DNA from: Calliopsis andreniformis
Taxonomy: Eukaryota > Arthropoda > Insecta > Hymenoptera > Andrenidae
Length of the DNA: 64,000 bases
NCBI RefSeq assembly: GCF_051401765.1
Contig: NC_135064.1
Span: forward strand, 22,356,001 to 22,420,000
Reading direction: 5' to 3'
Shown here: positions 49,495 to 62,100 of the stretch, piece after piece
Position numbering within the stretch: the first letter of the stretch is position 1
How the letters are laid out: each line of letters opens with the position of its first letter
Translations under genes and position numbers: made by a program
The notes under the pieces: model-generated
Database searches by the model: none
The model's input: only the letters and a program-made list of their open reading frames with translations
Told to the model about the DNA's origin: nothing

Positions 49495-52400
49495 CTTCTG
49501 CAACAGTCGCGTACAGCGTTTTTAATAGCCACTGTGTGTGCTGCAGAATACCTTGTAGCTGATGAATATGGCTGTGAGAAGAGGAGAGTAATGAGATAGG
49601 TTCATGGAAACAGAAACATAGTTTTCATTTAGTTCAGAATTGAGATATTATCGATACAGGTTCCAGCAAACAGAGTCTAAGAATATTAAACAAATTTGTG
49701 AATGAGGTTTATTTTACATGACATATTCCTAAGAGAAGACTCTTGCAGGTTGAAAATTCAGGTAGTATATTGTTTTAGCTGAATTGACTGTTGGCAGTGA
49801 TTCCACAAAATTATATACAGCTAGGTTGAACCGCGTGTGAGATATTGATTATTTCTAAATAAGTGTTATTGATATATCTATACATATGGGACTGATAGTC
49901 TTAGGTGGAGCTGGTTTACATAGATATTCATGTGTAAATATTACTAGTGCTTAATACCCTCGAGCAAGTATTCCCATTTACAAGGTTGTATTTCTATTGT
50001 GACGATTACCACTTGCCTCAGTCTACGTAAGAAAAATACGTGGAACAGGAAATAGTGAGTCATCTTCTAGTCCTCGTTAATTAGTAGCGTTTAGATTTGT
50101 TAAAGAAAATAATTGTAGTATTACTATATCTGGTAACTGCAATCCTTTTAATAGAAATAGAAATTCCAGATTTTTACAGAGTTCTCTTCTCAAATACAAT
50201 TCTGCATTTATTAAAATCTGTACGAGTGATTTCTACTCCACTAGAACTACCCACAATACTACCAGAATCCCAGCAGAGGACAAAACCTTGACCTACATCT
50301 ACCTATCACGACAATCTTCGATTCACTTCATGCATTCGAGTGTAAACGATCGATAGAAACCATAAATTTAATTAAAATTAGTACATCGTAACTTATTATG
50401 TCAGCCCTATGTGAACGATGAAAAGTACTTACTATAAATAATTCAGCTCGGTAGATAGTCAAGGGGAAAGGGTCTCGTTAGTCGAATATGGTCGAAACCA
50501 GTTGGCAAGTACTCGTCTTTTGTCGCCCTAAGGACATTTCGTTCCTGTGCCAAAGAAAAGGGGAACAATTTCAGATAAGCAATAACAACTACATGAGAAA
50601 TGTATGTAGGTCACTGGGAACACAGATACAGTGTAGGCGTGCACGTGGTAACATCGAAACGTTGTACGCAATGCGATAAAAGTAGACAGTAGAAAGAGAC
50701 AAGGAAAGGAAGAAGAAAAAGTATTTAGTCAAGAGAGGATTGTTTAACATGGGTCAGGAATGATGTATCGATTTCAAAATATTTTAGTATCAACGCAATT
50801 TATTTATTAATCGCCAGTCACGCGACTTTAGAAATTTATAATTTTAATCAATTATTTGTATCTTTCCTCACACATGAATCATTCTGAGGAACTTCCTATG
50901 AATACTTCCTCTGAGTGAAGAATTTTCCAAATTTCTAAATGAACTGTACTATTTTGTTTAACAGAAATTGAAGGGACGATTTAAATAATTTAAAATAAAG
51001 ATTATACTTTCAAGAGTCTGTGAAACTTTATATTTCTATTTATATTAAAATTCTTATTCAATATAAACATATCAAGGATTAAAAGTTTTTATATTTAGAA
51101 TTGTGGTTTCTAGTAAAACATTTGCAGAGTTACTACTTGCAGTAACTCTTTTTTTGTAGTAGCTACAGTTGTATAATACTTTGTAGCTTTCTTTCGTCAC
51201 AGCAGTTCTTATCGCGTCAATGTCAGTAACTGAAAACCGCGTTACGCTTTAAACGTGATAAATCGACACGCGCGTGTATTAATTATACAATAAGTTTCAC
51301 CGCTACAAATGCCTTTCCACCATTTGCTACATCCTTTGAATATCAAATTCACAGTTCTTGCTTTAACAACCTTTATTAGCAAAAAGAATTATATTCTGGT
51401 TTATACTCCTCAACTGTTTGCGTTATGGAATTTTCTGTCAGAAGACCATCCATCTTATGCGTCAGTGAAATCATATTTGCATGACAAACATCGTCTTGGT
51501 ATCGATGGATACGTAATAAACATGTGTCACTGCTTTGATAAGGGTAAAGTACACATTTTTACGAAAATTTGTATTGCAAATAGAGAATTTGAAATAAAAT
51601 GAAATATTTCAAATATGCAAACTAAAGGTCTACTCTATAGAACAAAAGCTAATGTATTTATAGTAATATGGATATAACAAGGATGAAACCGTAAGCACAA
51701 TATAGAAAAAGTAGAATATAAATTATCAAACTTTCTTAAATATGAAACACTTAGAATCACATCGTGATGTTGAATATTCCCTTCATATGAGTGATGTAAA
51801 TGTAGCAAGAGAAATTGTATTATTTATCGTATAAACTATAAACTTTAAAAGTGACAGTGAAGCATCGTGGGGTGTAGCTAACTTCGTGTCAAAGTAAACT
51901 TCTCTCTCTCTTCTTTAACTTTACATGCACGACATATAACGTAACTTTTAATATACATAATATGTGTTACATAAACATACACGTATACCCATGGTTTTCC
52001 CTGCAATACATCGCCTCATTATCGTTATCGCGCGTTCATTATATGCGTACGTATCAAATGAACGAGACCTTTGCAGTTAGTGGTCCCGATACGAGCGCGG
52101 ATGTCCTTTAGGATAACAGTCTGTCGGAACCACACGACAAATCCTATTGCAATATCATTCTTATTTTATTACTCCCACTTGTGACCATAAGCGCTTGATT
52201 AAAAATCGATATCGACGATATGACTAGCTGATATACAACGATGAATAACAAAAAAATAGTTATTTCATAAAGTGCTTATATTTCCTGTTTCTGAATGATT
52301 TTGGACAATGAAACAATTTGTATATACAGTCTTTTAGCGTTTATGGACCTCTTTGCATTCTAAATTTCCAAGAACTATCGTTTTGTTTTATTATCATCAG

Positions 52401-54879
52401 GCCTTGTCATAAAACTACCATTGGCTCCACTAGTAGTTCCACGTGTTTTGTGGGTCCCACGACTTGTTTCTCATTGTTTGGTCATGATTTTGCCTTTCTT
52501 GATGTTCTTAATTTCCTTACAGTACTTCAAACAATTACATTTGCCTTTTTAAATATATTAAAAAACATGTCCGTATTCTCACTATCATTATTAATTTTGA
52601 ATCAGGAAATGCTTTGTCTTCTAGAACAATGTCATAATCTAGAGCATTAGTCTAGACTCTAGACACACGATTCCAAATTTTTAGTTCACGATATGTGTAC
52701 ATTTATATTATTATCTTGGTACACCCTCTCTTAATAAGGTAACAACCTCTACGATTTCTAAGAACTTCAATATTTTTACTTCTACAAACTTCTGAAACTT
52801 CGATTACCACGATTAACCCGAAACTTTCCAAAGTTATTTGCCCAGCCAATAACTTCCGCCCGTTCCCACTCGATAATCAAGTCTCACGTAAAGATACTCA
52901 GATAATTTCAACCACATTTCACCCACATTGTGATATATATGTCATATTTCACCCATCAAAAGTTTCCTTTCATTTCCCACTGCAACTGTATCGAATCGTT
53001 TGACCGAAGTTACCTTTTAAATTGGGATAATGAGGAAGCCAGTGGACAAAGCCCTCTTAAAGCACCTAAAAGTAGATCACCTGTGTCAACATCACCGTCG
53101 AAGGTTCGATGCCGCAAGAATTTCAAATCAGCCTGCTCGTAAATGGTGTGAGGGTGGGAATGCAATATCCAGCAACAAGCATACCACGAATATTGGATCG
53201 CTAATGGCACGATTCTACGATTATCCTGTTCTGCTGTGCTTTGATCTGAATACTCGATAACACCTCAAGGATGAGTACAATGACGATACGAATAAAACAG
53301 AGGAAGGAAAGTGAGGAGTATTAGCTGAGTTTCTTTTACGTCAACCTCACAGGCGGTTCAGTGATCTGCATTTGCAAAGTGTTTACACGAGAGTTTGATC
53401 GAGAGAATTTCGCGAACCGGATGGCAATTGTCGATCGAGGAGAACCGACACACTGGGAGTCGATTAAGCCTCAATGGTTCGCTAAATGCAATTGTGCCGC
53501 GGGTAAACGACTGAATGACTTCACAGATGCGTGAAAATACAACAAGGAGCACGTTCCAGCGGGACAGCACCGCAATGCAGCTTTATCTATACCGTGCTGT
53601 CCCGCACCATACGGGCCATTGCTCAATTTCCATTTTAAGGAAAGTAGTCGCAGTCAACTGTCAATGTAAACACTCTTCTGTTTTGAATACTGACACGAAT
53701 TGAAGTATTCTGATCATTCAGAGAAGTTGTGTCAGTCTTACTCCTCCAAATCAGCTGTTACGTTTTTTTAAATCTGTATTCTAATAATTAAGACAGCAGA
53801 GAAACGAAGAATAGATATATCGTGATGTCATTAACGATAAGATATAGATTGTAAAATTAAAGTTGTAAATCTAAGCGATAGAAGTTTACTCTTCAAAGTA
53901 CCCTGCTCTCTAGTCCTCTATAAGAGGGATGATTCTAGTGGACCAGTAAAATATATTCTAACAACTGATTAGCAAATGCCATACCGTTCAATGGTGAAGC
54001 AAACGATCGAGCCTGGCCGCCGTCACGATCCTTGTCACGATCACTTTGGAACACGTGTCTGACCACGAACGTTTCTTCCGGCCGCAACCACTTAAGCTCG
54101 ACACAGGTGCACGGTGAACGTAGCGCAGTTGCTTCTGCTGCTGTCTGTCCAGCTCGCATTATTCTTCCAGCATGTGATCCAATTATTCCGGGCGCATGCG
54201 CCCGTTTCGATCAATACAGTTTTCCAACTGTCCATGGGCTGGTCGGTATTGGAGAAATGGAAGCGACTTCTTTAGTAACAGCCAGTAATTAATCGACCAA
54301 CGGTAGCTGATTAGTAACTGTAGAACCTAGAATCACAGACGAGTATAGAGGACAGAGTGGACTTTCGTATCTCGCGTTCTGAAATACCGACTTCTGAGAA
54401 AGTCACTGGTTTTTGAGTGTTCTCTGTGATTTTTTAGAGGTGGATGTAGGAATTGCAGCGTTGTTATTTACTGATGATGGTAATGCTAATGAACGAGAGA
54501 ATACATACTGAATTGTTAGATTAATCGAACGAAAAAACTATTCTCGAAGATTTAATATTTCTCAATACATAAACTTTGCAAGAGTAATTTCTGCTATACT
54601 GTTATTAGCTGCCATTTAAGATTACAAAATAATACTTAATTAAATGTGAAACCATACAGACCATACATAGAAAATAGGGGAAAGTAGGTTTTTAACGTAT
54701 ATAATTGTTAACTAATAAACTATTCAAAAATTTAAGAAGAATTGCGAGATTAATCGAACGAAGAATAATGCACGAAAAGTTAATAATTTCCACATTCGTT
54801 CAGTAATAATTATAAATATCAATAATTTTCGCCAGTGCACACTGTGTGTGATTGTTATTAACAATACCTGTACCAGAAA
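49495..54879. other. Region upstream of the KIAA0513 homologue, no gene seen
   Basis: A 5' UTR exon of the minus-strand gene should lie somewhere above 49.5 kb but was not located. AT-rich, with a CpG-rich patch at 54.0-54.25 kb and a 12-bp-stem hairpin at 53559-53605. No recognisable protein. Confidence 0.5.
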
Positions 54880-55155
54880 TTGTTGCTGAGACGATTATTT
54901 TATGAAAAATATCAATTATTTGTAAAATGTTGTTCGCTGAATCAATCTCGAAATTCTTATCAACCGAAGAAGTTCTTTGATTGGTTCCTCGGATTCGTCA
55001 GGAAGTATAAGTACTCCTACAGGAGCGCAAGTGTCTCACTCGCCGCGGGTCCTCCAGCGAGTGCGGACCCTCTTCGGGTTTCACTGAGGGAACTCCTGGA
55101 CCCAGGACCACACTGGACCATTGGGCAGCTGGACTATCCTGGCCAAGGGTCATCC

Positions 55156-55352
55156 TTTGACCACTGGTCATCTCTTGACCACTGGTCACCTCTTGACCAC
55201 TGGTCATCCCTTGACCACTGGTCACCTCTTGACCACTGGTCATCCCTTGACCACTGGTCACCTCTTGACCACTGGTCATCCCTTGACCACTGGTCATCTC
55301 TTGACCACTGGTCATCTCTTGACCACTGGTCACCTCTTGACCATTGGTCATC
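55156..55352. repeat. 18-bp minisatellite, about 11 copies
   Basis: Unit ttgaccactggtcaycyc, with alternating t/c variants giving a partial 36-bp higher-order period. Each unit contains TGACCA-N-TGGTCA, an inverted repeat with a one-base centre. As 18 is 3n, open frames (one reads LDHWSS repeats) span it on both strands; I treat these as artefacts. The flanking 55.02-55.15 kb is GC-rich. Confidence 0.9.
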
Positions 55353-56190
55353 CTGGAACACTGGTAAGTTTTTGCTCAAATTTTAAATTTATTTTTTCTA
55401 TCACCCTAACTGCTAACGATAATTTTTCCCTTTCTACTACTCTTTATGATTTACTATTTAATTATTAGTTTATATTACTGTCTTGATTCGGGGTTGGATA
55501 GTTCTGTCATTTCTTTTCCCAGTCTGTGTTGTTCTCAAGCTAGCTTCATCAGTCATTCTATCATCAGTCATTATATTTTCTATTATTTCGTCTTACTACG
55601 GTATTTCTCATTGTCTTCGTATTGATAATAAAATACAAATGTAAAATCCAAGTATAAATTGTATTGACATTTTCAGACTTATTAGAAATTCATGTACAAT
55701 GTAATTTTGTTGTTTTCTGTGTGCCTTTGTCGAGTGAAGTACAATATATAGCAGTATATCTTGTCGAGATCGAACTTCGTGACTTGCTCGATCGTCCGGT
55801 TGATGGGAATATTTTAGAAGATAAACTGGATTCACCACCGTTTCTATAACTTCATAAAATAAATGATTATAAAATATTAGCCTTCAAGGAAAAGTATCAA
55901 ATATTTGTCAATGTACTTACAAAAATTTTCGTCGGAATATAGAGAACATAGGTGGAGTACTAGGTCTTTCGATAGGTTTTAAATCGTACATTTTTAAGTG
56001 CGTGTAAACCGCGATCTGGAAATATTATTCTGACTAAAATATATAAAATATATAAGAGTATCTAAAAAGAATCAGAAATTATAAGTAAAACTACTTTCCC
56101 TAATCTATAGTTTCCTCATTAAAATAAATGATATTCTACAATGATATTCTACAATTGTTTCATCTCAACTATAGAGATTTAAACACTGTT

Positions 56191-56698
56191 CTAGGATCCA
56201 AAATCGAACAAAAAGTATCGAATTATTTTCACAAACGAACTCACATGAGGTAAAGTCGTATCAAGAACCGTCGGTTCGACGTACTTCTTCGATACATCAG
56301 GAAATAGGCAAAGATTCTTAGATATTAAGTCTTCTAAGTTTTTTCTATCCATAAATGGTGATGATACTTCACTTTCATCGTCAGTATCATTTACATTCGA
56401 TTCGCCTGAACTCTGCAACTGCGAATCTGTTTCATCAATTGCACCCGTGTTTTGCATATTGTTAAATGGTTTGCAGTGACCGACAGAGCAATAAAGTTTT
56501 AAGATGCAACCAGGCCGAGCTGCTTTTATAGAAATAACACTGGGTACCCACTCAAAGTCGAGCACTGGCTTTCAAATACTGATGAGGACGCTCTTCAGAG
56601 GTATAGCCGACGAAAGGCTCACAAGCAGAAGTTTTAGAAGCAGATATTTGATCGATAAGTTTTGCTCTGTCGACTAGCAACCACTGTGGTAATGCCAT
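56191..56698 (-). pseudogene. Unrecognised reading frame broken by a frameshift
   Basis: A frame starting at the ATG at 56698 (MALPQWLLVDRAKLIDQIS...) runs to a TGA near 56552. A second minus-strand frame, shifted by one base, continues at the same place (LDFEWVPSVISIKAARPG, LKLYCSVGHCKPFNN) and runs to 56191. Both halves have protein-like composition; the second ends in an acidic Ser/Asp stretch and PTVLDTTLPH. A GTGAGT donor at 56244 could end the exon. A Ser-rich open stretch at 55843-55690 (ESSLSSKIFPSTGRS) may be a downstream exon, but its phase does not match. I do not recognise the family. It could be a decayed gene, a gene with an assembly indel, or chance. No intron of realistic length explains the shift. 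The ATG sits immediately outside one arm of an inverted repeat. Confidence 0.35.
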
Positions 56699-56705
56699 TG
56701 ACTCT

Positions 56706-57096
56706 TGTGTAGAGACCTGCCTTGAATCTGCCAAAACTAGATATAGGGGATTTTAAATAAGCTTGATCTCACCCTGCTAGAAATGTAATTAAGTAGGACT
56801 TCGAGTAGGCGCCGCTGGGGTCAAAGGGACGATAGAAGGTCACGATTAGACAGCTGAAGAATTAAAGTACAACGTAATTTGAAATAGAATTTCAGTATGT
56901 CAGATAAAACAAGTCAGATATGATACAAGTAAGCGCCGCTGCCTAATTCTGGCCTTCTACTGTCCCTTCGACATTAGCAGTGCCTGCACGAAGTCCTACT
57001 TAACTACATTTCTAGCAGGGTGAGTACAAGCTTATTCGAAATTTCCTAAATTCCCTATATCTAGTTCTGACAGATTCAATGCAGGTCTCTGTACAG
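56706..57096. repeat. ~390-bp inverted repeat, arms ~150-160 bp
   Basis: The left arm 56706-56856 (gagacctgccttgaatctg, ctcaccctgctagaaatgta, aagtaggacttcg) recurs inverted at 56935-57096 (cgaagtcctactt, tacatttctagcagggtgag, cagattcaatgcaggtctc), with a spacer of ~78 bp. It could be a foldback element or an inverted duplication of a promoter-proximal segment. Confidence 0.8.
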
Positions 57097-57240
57097 TACG
57101 ATTGTACTATCACTTCCACTGTTGGTTCACAAATGCCACTGCTAGATGGTGATAGTAGTTCTCTTTTCGAGAAATCGTTGAGTTATACGCTGCCGCTGAA
57201 TGTTAGTAGTTGTACCATTTTTAATATAACTGTAAAATAA
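57079..57240 (+). CDS. Small open frame at the right arm, 53 residues, doubtful
   Basis: An ATG inside the inverted arm opens a 53-residue frame (MQVSVQYDCTITSTVGSQMP ...), rich in Ser/Thr, ending at TAA next to AATAAATAA. It is the mirror image of the minus-strand frame at 56.7 kb for its first few codons (DSMQVSVQ against DSRQVSTQ). No known family. Listed because of the symmetry; it may not be a gene. Confidence 0.15.
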   Translation: MQVSVQYDCTITSTVGSQMPLLDGDSSSLFEKSLSYTLPLNVSSCTIFNITVK

Positions 57241-57825
57241 ATAACGAGGTTTTTATCAGATACTCATTTCCATTTTGCAAATATATTATGACATGGGGGC
57301 TGTATAACAAATTGGGTCGCATTCAACAAACTTATTCTGTATTTAGGTATATACATGTTTATTTTAAAAGAATATTTAAATAGAATGATACAATATTTCT
57401 TAGTCAATTGCACATAGTTGCTATCTCATACCAAATTTCTTTGGAGTAAAGGATTAACATGCTATACTTGACGCAAAATCAGCTGATCCCTTGTTTAGAT
57501 TCTACCTACACTGTATTGTCTTATCGCATTTATTTATCTCGCGTGTTTCGCGCGCTCATTCTATTCGAATGCTTGTTTTAAACATAGAAAATACAAACAG
57601 TCGAAGAAACAGAAAGGTATTAGGCCAAGGAAAACTGACATTTGTGAAGTGCAAGAATGTCAATTTAAGAAATTCAATTGAGGGTGCGAGAAGGGTGGGT
57701 TGCTCCAACGATAGATGCTCTTATACAGAAGTTGAAGACTCGATGTTATATTTAACAAAAAAGAATTCGCTCATTATGTTGTTTTGAACTCGGAAAGAAT
57801 TTTGAGAAATATAAGATAGAGTATG

Positions 57826-58470
57826 CTCCCCACTCTTTATGAACTCATCACCTCTAACAGCAGGTAAAATTTCTCGCTCTGTTCCTAAAATTCTCCAGAG
57901 GTAAATTCGATCACACTACTAATCCATCAAAACAGACCCAAACAATCACCCTTCGACAGGTTCCTAGAACCACATATCCCATACTACGCACCCCACTCTA
58001 CACATATGCACCCTACTTTCCAAAATCTCATATCTACTATCTAATCACGAAACTCCAGCAAGTGACAACTATCCTCCCTTACTCAGAAAAGAACCATCCA
58101 GATGTGAAATCCACCACACCACTAATCTAAACACCTAAACACCCAAGTCACCCATTAATCGACTTCCAAAACCCTGTACGCACCTACATATGCACTCAAT
58201 TTTCCATAATCCCTAACATCTTGAAACTAAAATAACAAAACTAACATCCCCCTCGCCTCTAGCAGCAACTAAAACCAGTCTCTCCAGAATTCTCCAAAGA
58301 TAAACTCCATCGCACCACCAATCTACCAAAACAAACCCAAATCTCCCCCCTTGAACAGACCCACCTGAACCACCGACATACCCCTCTGTCCACAACCACA
58401 TCCCCTCTAACAAGGCTCTCCTCTAAAAACCTGTCCTCCCTTCCCCATAGCAGTACCCTAGTAGCCACTC
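57826..58470. repeat. Degenerate ~200-bp tandem repeat, about three copies
   Basis: Similar blocks (c-a-c-c-a-c-t-a-a-t-c followed by an aaacagaccc-like run) recur near 57912, 58111 and 58312. The first and third also share ctctagcagca and ttctccaaag-type blocks upstream. The + strand is strongly C-rich and G-poor. No gene recognised. Confidence 0.5.
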
Positions 58471-59150
58471 GAGCCTACGAGGATCGCGTTAGTAGTGGGA
58501 GCTCCAGGGGTGAATTCCGTCAAACGTCCGCGGCCGAGCGTGACGTCGACGGAAGACGACGGTGATCTTCGGCGTTCGCGTTCCCCAGCGCACGCGTCGG
58601 CGTCTCCACGCGGGGGGCGGCGGAGGCGGAGGACGACGCAGAGCGTCGGCTCCGTCGAAACGGCGGAAAACGTAACGTGTTTTATCGATTTGGTCGGGTC
58701 GGCCATGTTCGTGTCTGGCAGCGGTCAGGCGCACTCGTGTCCCACCTCGAGAGACCGTGCCACCGATAGATTTTCCACCGTCGTCGATGTCACAAGGCGT
58801 ATAACGATGCGCTTGTAAAACGCGACGCCCGTGTTCCTTGCCTTAACGAGACTAGTTTTACCGAAGTCCGTATTCGAAGCGCCTGGCCCGTGGAACGACA
58901 GATTGAAGAGGAGAAGGTCAGAAAAGGAAACAACCCCCGTTCGCGAGCAGGCAGCCGACAAACCACCGTGAGTAGCATTCTCGAAGAGGGTGTACCACCT
59001 CCTGACATCCCCCTTCCTCGAGCATTCATTACGTATCTGTCTGGTTTTCTTGTGTCTTCTTTTTTTAATGGAGGGATTTTTGGATTTAGAGGTGAGAGCT
59101 TCTTTTGGTGACAGATTTTTTGTTACCGTTTTCTCGGGGGCCACCCCGGG
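58471..59150. other. CpG-rich island open on both strands
   Basis: Dense CpG segment. A minus-strand ATG at 58706 in good context (aacATGG) opens an 82-codon frame, MADPTKSIKHVTFSAVS..., with a possible GTAGGC donor near its end. On the + strand, frames at 58495-58818 and 58821-58969 are equally open; the latter (FEAPGPWNDRLKRRR) ends at a GTGAGT. I cannot decide between a first exon on either strand and a promoter island. Confidence 0.35.
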
Positions 59151-62100
59151 GACTGCTTGGATTTTTAGGGTTTCTGGAGGCTGTTTGGAGGAATGTTTTT
59201 TTCCGATGAGAGTTTATGTGGGTCGTTGGTGGTATTCGGTGTGATTTTTTTTGATTTTTGTGTGTGATCACCCTAGCGATTACCCTTATCGCTGACCTCC
59301 TTCCGTCTTTTCACCACCGATAGAGATCGTAACTCGTTTCACTCTCTGTGCACGGGCGGAGATTATGGATTTCTCGAGCTGTCCTATGAGAAAGCTATTT
59401 TTGGTTCCTCCCATCGCAAACTTTGGTCTTTGACAGCTTTTACTTTTGGGGGACTTGAGAGGCGGTCTTAGAGTCCTTCTGTAATCTTCAGAATATATAT
59501 TATTCTATGAGAATGCTTCTTGTTTTTGTGGATGTAAGGCAAACGTCGTGATTTATATATTTCTATTCTCGGCATATTTCAAGGGGTGGTGTTCTGAATT
59601 CTGTACAAGAGGACCTCGATTAATCAGCTTAGAAATAAAGTCAAAGTGTTCAGTTAATTGATGATTCTTTTCATTTTTTCATTTTATTTGCAGTACTGTA
59701 CTATATAGGAATGCACTTTTATTGCACTGAGTAATTGAAACCTAAATAACAGAGAGTGTGGACATTGGAGATTCGATTAATCGAGGTTCTACTGTATATA
59801 CTACGAACTTGCATCTCGTACTCTCGGTTTCAAAGGAAAAGTTCCTTTACTCCAACCTTCTATCAGAAATATAAACTCCAACTCCTATATGTATCTCAGT
59901 CGTTTCATTAACTCAACTTCAGGGATTCACAACAAAAACACTCTCGTTAATTCGTGCACTTTTTAGAAAAAGGGAAAATACTCTAGCATTTTTATACCTC
60001 GTTCAGTAAATTAATGTTTTTTAAAAAGGTATTTATTATGCTAAATTTATCAAATTTTTGATGATTGGCTATAGGTTCCATTACATATTGAGACTCTTCA
60101 CTGAAGGGTATTTCTGTATAAAAGTCGTAAAATTTATCGAGCGTTGTTTCTGTTAGGAGTTCCTCGATATTTCAAGATACGAGAACGTGACTCCTGTTGT
60201 TCTGCCTTGCAACTATAGACTTCATCATTGCTTTCCACTGTCAATGGCAGGAATTTAGATACGTACATGCATTTCAAAAGCGACCCAACTCAAAAAAGGA
60301 AGTATTCTATACTTTTACAATGCTTTATAGTATGCTTTATCCTACGCTTTTTAGCATACTTTGAGAAAGTATATTTACTAGGAAAAACAAGAAACTCATG
60401 AACTTAAAAGACAATTGCTTATTATCTACCAATATTATCTAGGTATTCAAATACTTCAACTAAAGAATAATTTTTCCACTTTCTCCTTACTTTCAACAAA
60501 TAATTTCCAATCCATACATTAAAATTTCCTCAAACATTCTCAACAATATCCCACTCAAATTACCAAAACTTCTCCACCAAACAGCCCCATGTTTACCAAT
60601 CTGCTTCACTATCGTAACCAAGAAATCTTTTCCCACTTTTCTCACGATTTCTACTGAAATTCCATCACTTTCTAAATACCTCCACCTACGTAAGACTCCC
60701 TCATTTAAGCACCCCATCCTTTCCAAAACGTCTCCCCTTGCGCCCCGTGACGTCTCTTTGATACAGAGTGCTGTCGTGGCTGCTGTTTACGACCGTGTGC
60801 CAGTCAGTCGACCACGTTTACCCTGGAACGACGTCGCTTCCCCGATTTCACCCTTCCTTTCCCATCGATACCCCCGAAGCCAGCCTCGTTACGAAACGTA
60901 TCCCTGAAAAGTTCAGCGAGCAGTCTGGTCGATCGATTTTTCTCCGACATACCGATGCGAAATATGCTTCCAATTTTCTCAAGTGTTCGAGGCATCGGTG
61001 CGCCCCGATTACTGTTTCTGATCCCTCGTCCAAACAACCTGGACTGTTGAATAGATATCGACGCTCCCGACGATTCCCTTTTCACTGACTTATTCACTGC
61101 CTTATTCACTGCCTTTGTGATCCACCTGGCACGCTTTCTCGCAGCGAGTGCTTTCGAGTTGATTACCGAGGGAGGCTAACGAGTTCATAAATGAGAAATT
61201 TCGTGGGCTGTTTGGCATTTCAATTATGTCTGTCGTCAGTGATGCCCAGAGAGGCTTCTGTGCTTGATACGACATCGGGAATTGGGTCTGTCTGGCAATC
61301 GGCGAGATCGATTGTTCTTTTGAGAGTAAATGGTTGGAGAAGTTTGATGGGCCTTGATGGTTTATTTGGGAACTGATCTTTGGGGATATGGTGGTTTTTG
61401 AATGATCGTATTTGGAGGATGTGGGACTGGAATTTGGTGAGGTAGCTTTGTGCAAAAATTGTTTGGTTTTGATGGTGTCGGGTAGGTACGAGAGAGTGAT
61501 TTGATATGCTTGATAATGAGTGGAACAGAGGACAACATGAGGGATTCTAAGATATAATCAGTTTTGTAATAAGTGTATGGGGTAATAAATACACATGGAA
61601 GAGATCCCATGGGGACTGGTCCAAGTAAAACAGAAGAATAATTTCTAACTTCTAAATATTCCAATAATTTACGTGCGTATTTACTTATTTTATTGAATTA
61701 CATTCTCACAAACACTCACATAAGCTGTGGGAAGTTTTGAGCATAAGGAATAATTTTTTTACATTTTTAACAGCTCTGGAAAGACACAAATCTAATCTGA
61801 AAAGCAGTTTTGTTAATATAAAATTGTTTTAGAACGTTTCAATTTTTAGAAACTTAGAACTGCTCTCCTAAAAAGTTTCGAAAATGTGATTCATCAAAGT
61901 CTTCTCCTGTGGTCCTTTTTTTCGATCATTAATTTTGATATTTTGCTTCACTGTGATTCTCTATTGTAGTGATCGTTCGTGTTGGTTTTTATTCCCTTCA
62001 GTTTTGATTGTAAGTGAATAGTGGTTTATAAAAGTGTGGTAGTGTTCAGAAGGCGTATCTGTGGGGCTGAATGAGTCGGATGTCTGTGTTCTCCGTGGTA

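Noticed and set aside
54880..55386. Plus frame of 168 codons with LDHWSS repeats, and matching minus frames
   Set aside because: Every frame through the 18-bp minisatellite is open on both strands, and the flanks show no recognisable protein or clear splice context.
61102..61455. Minus frame of 117 codons
   Set aside because: Ser/Asn/Pro-rich composition in AT-rich DNA, no splice context or recognisable motif.
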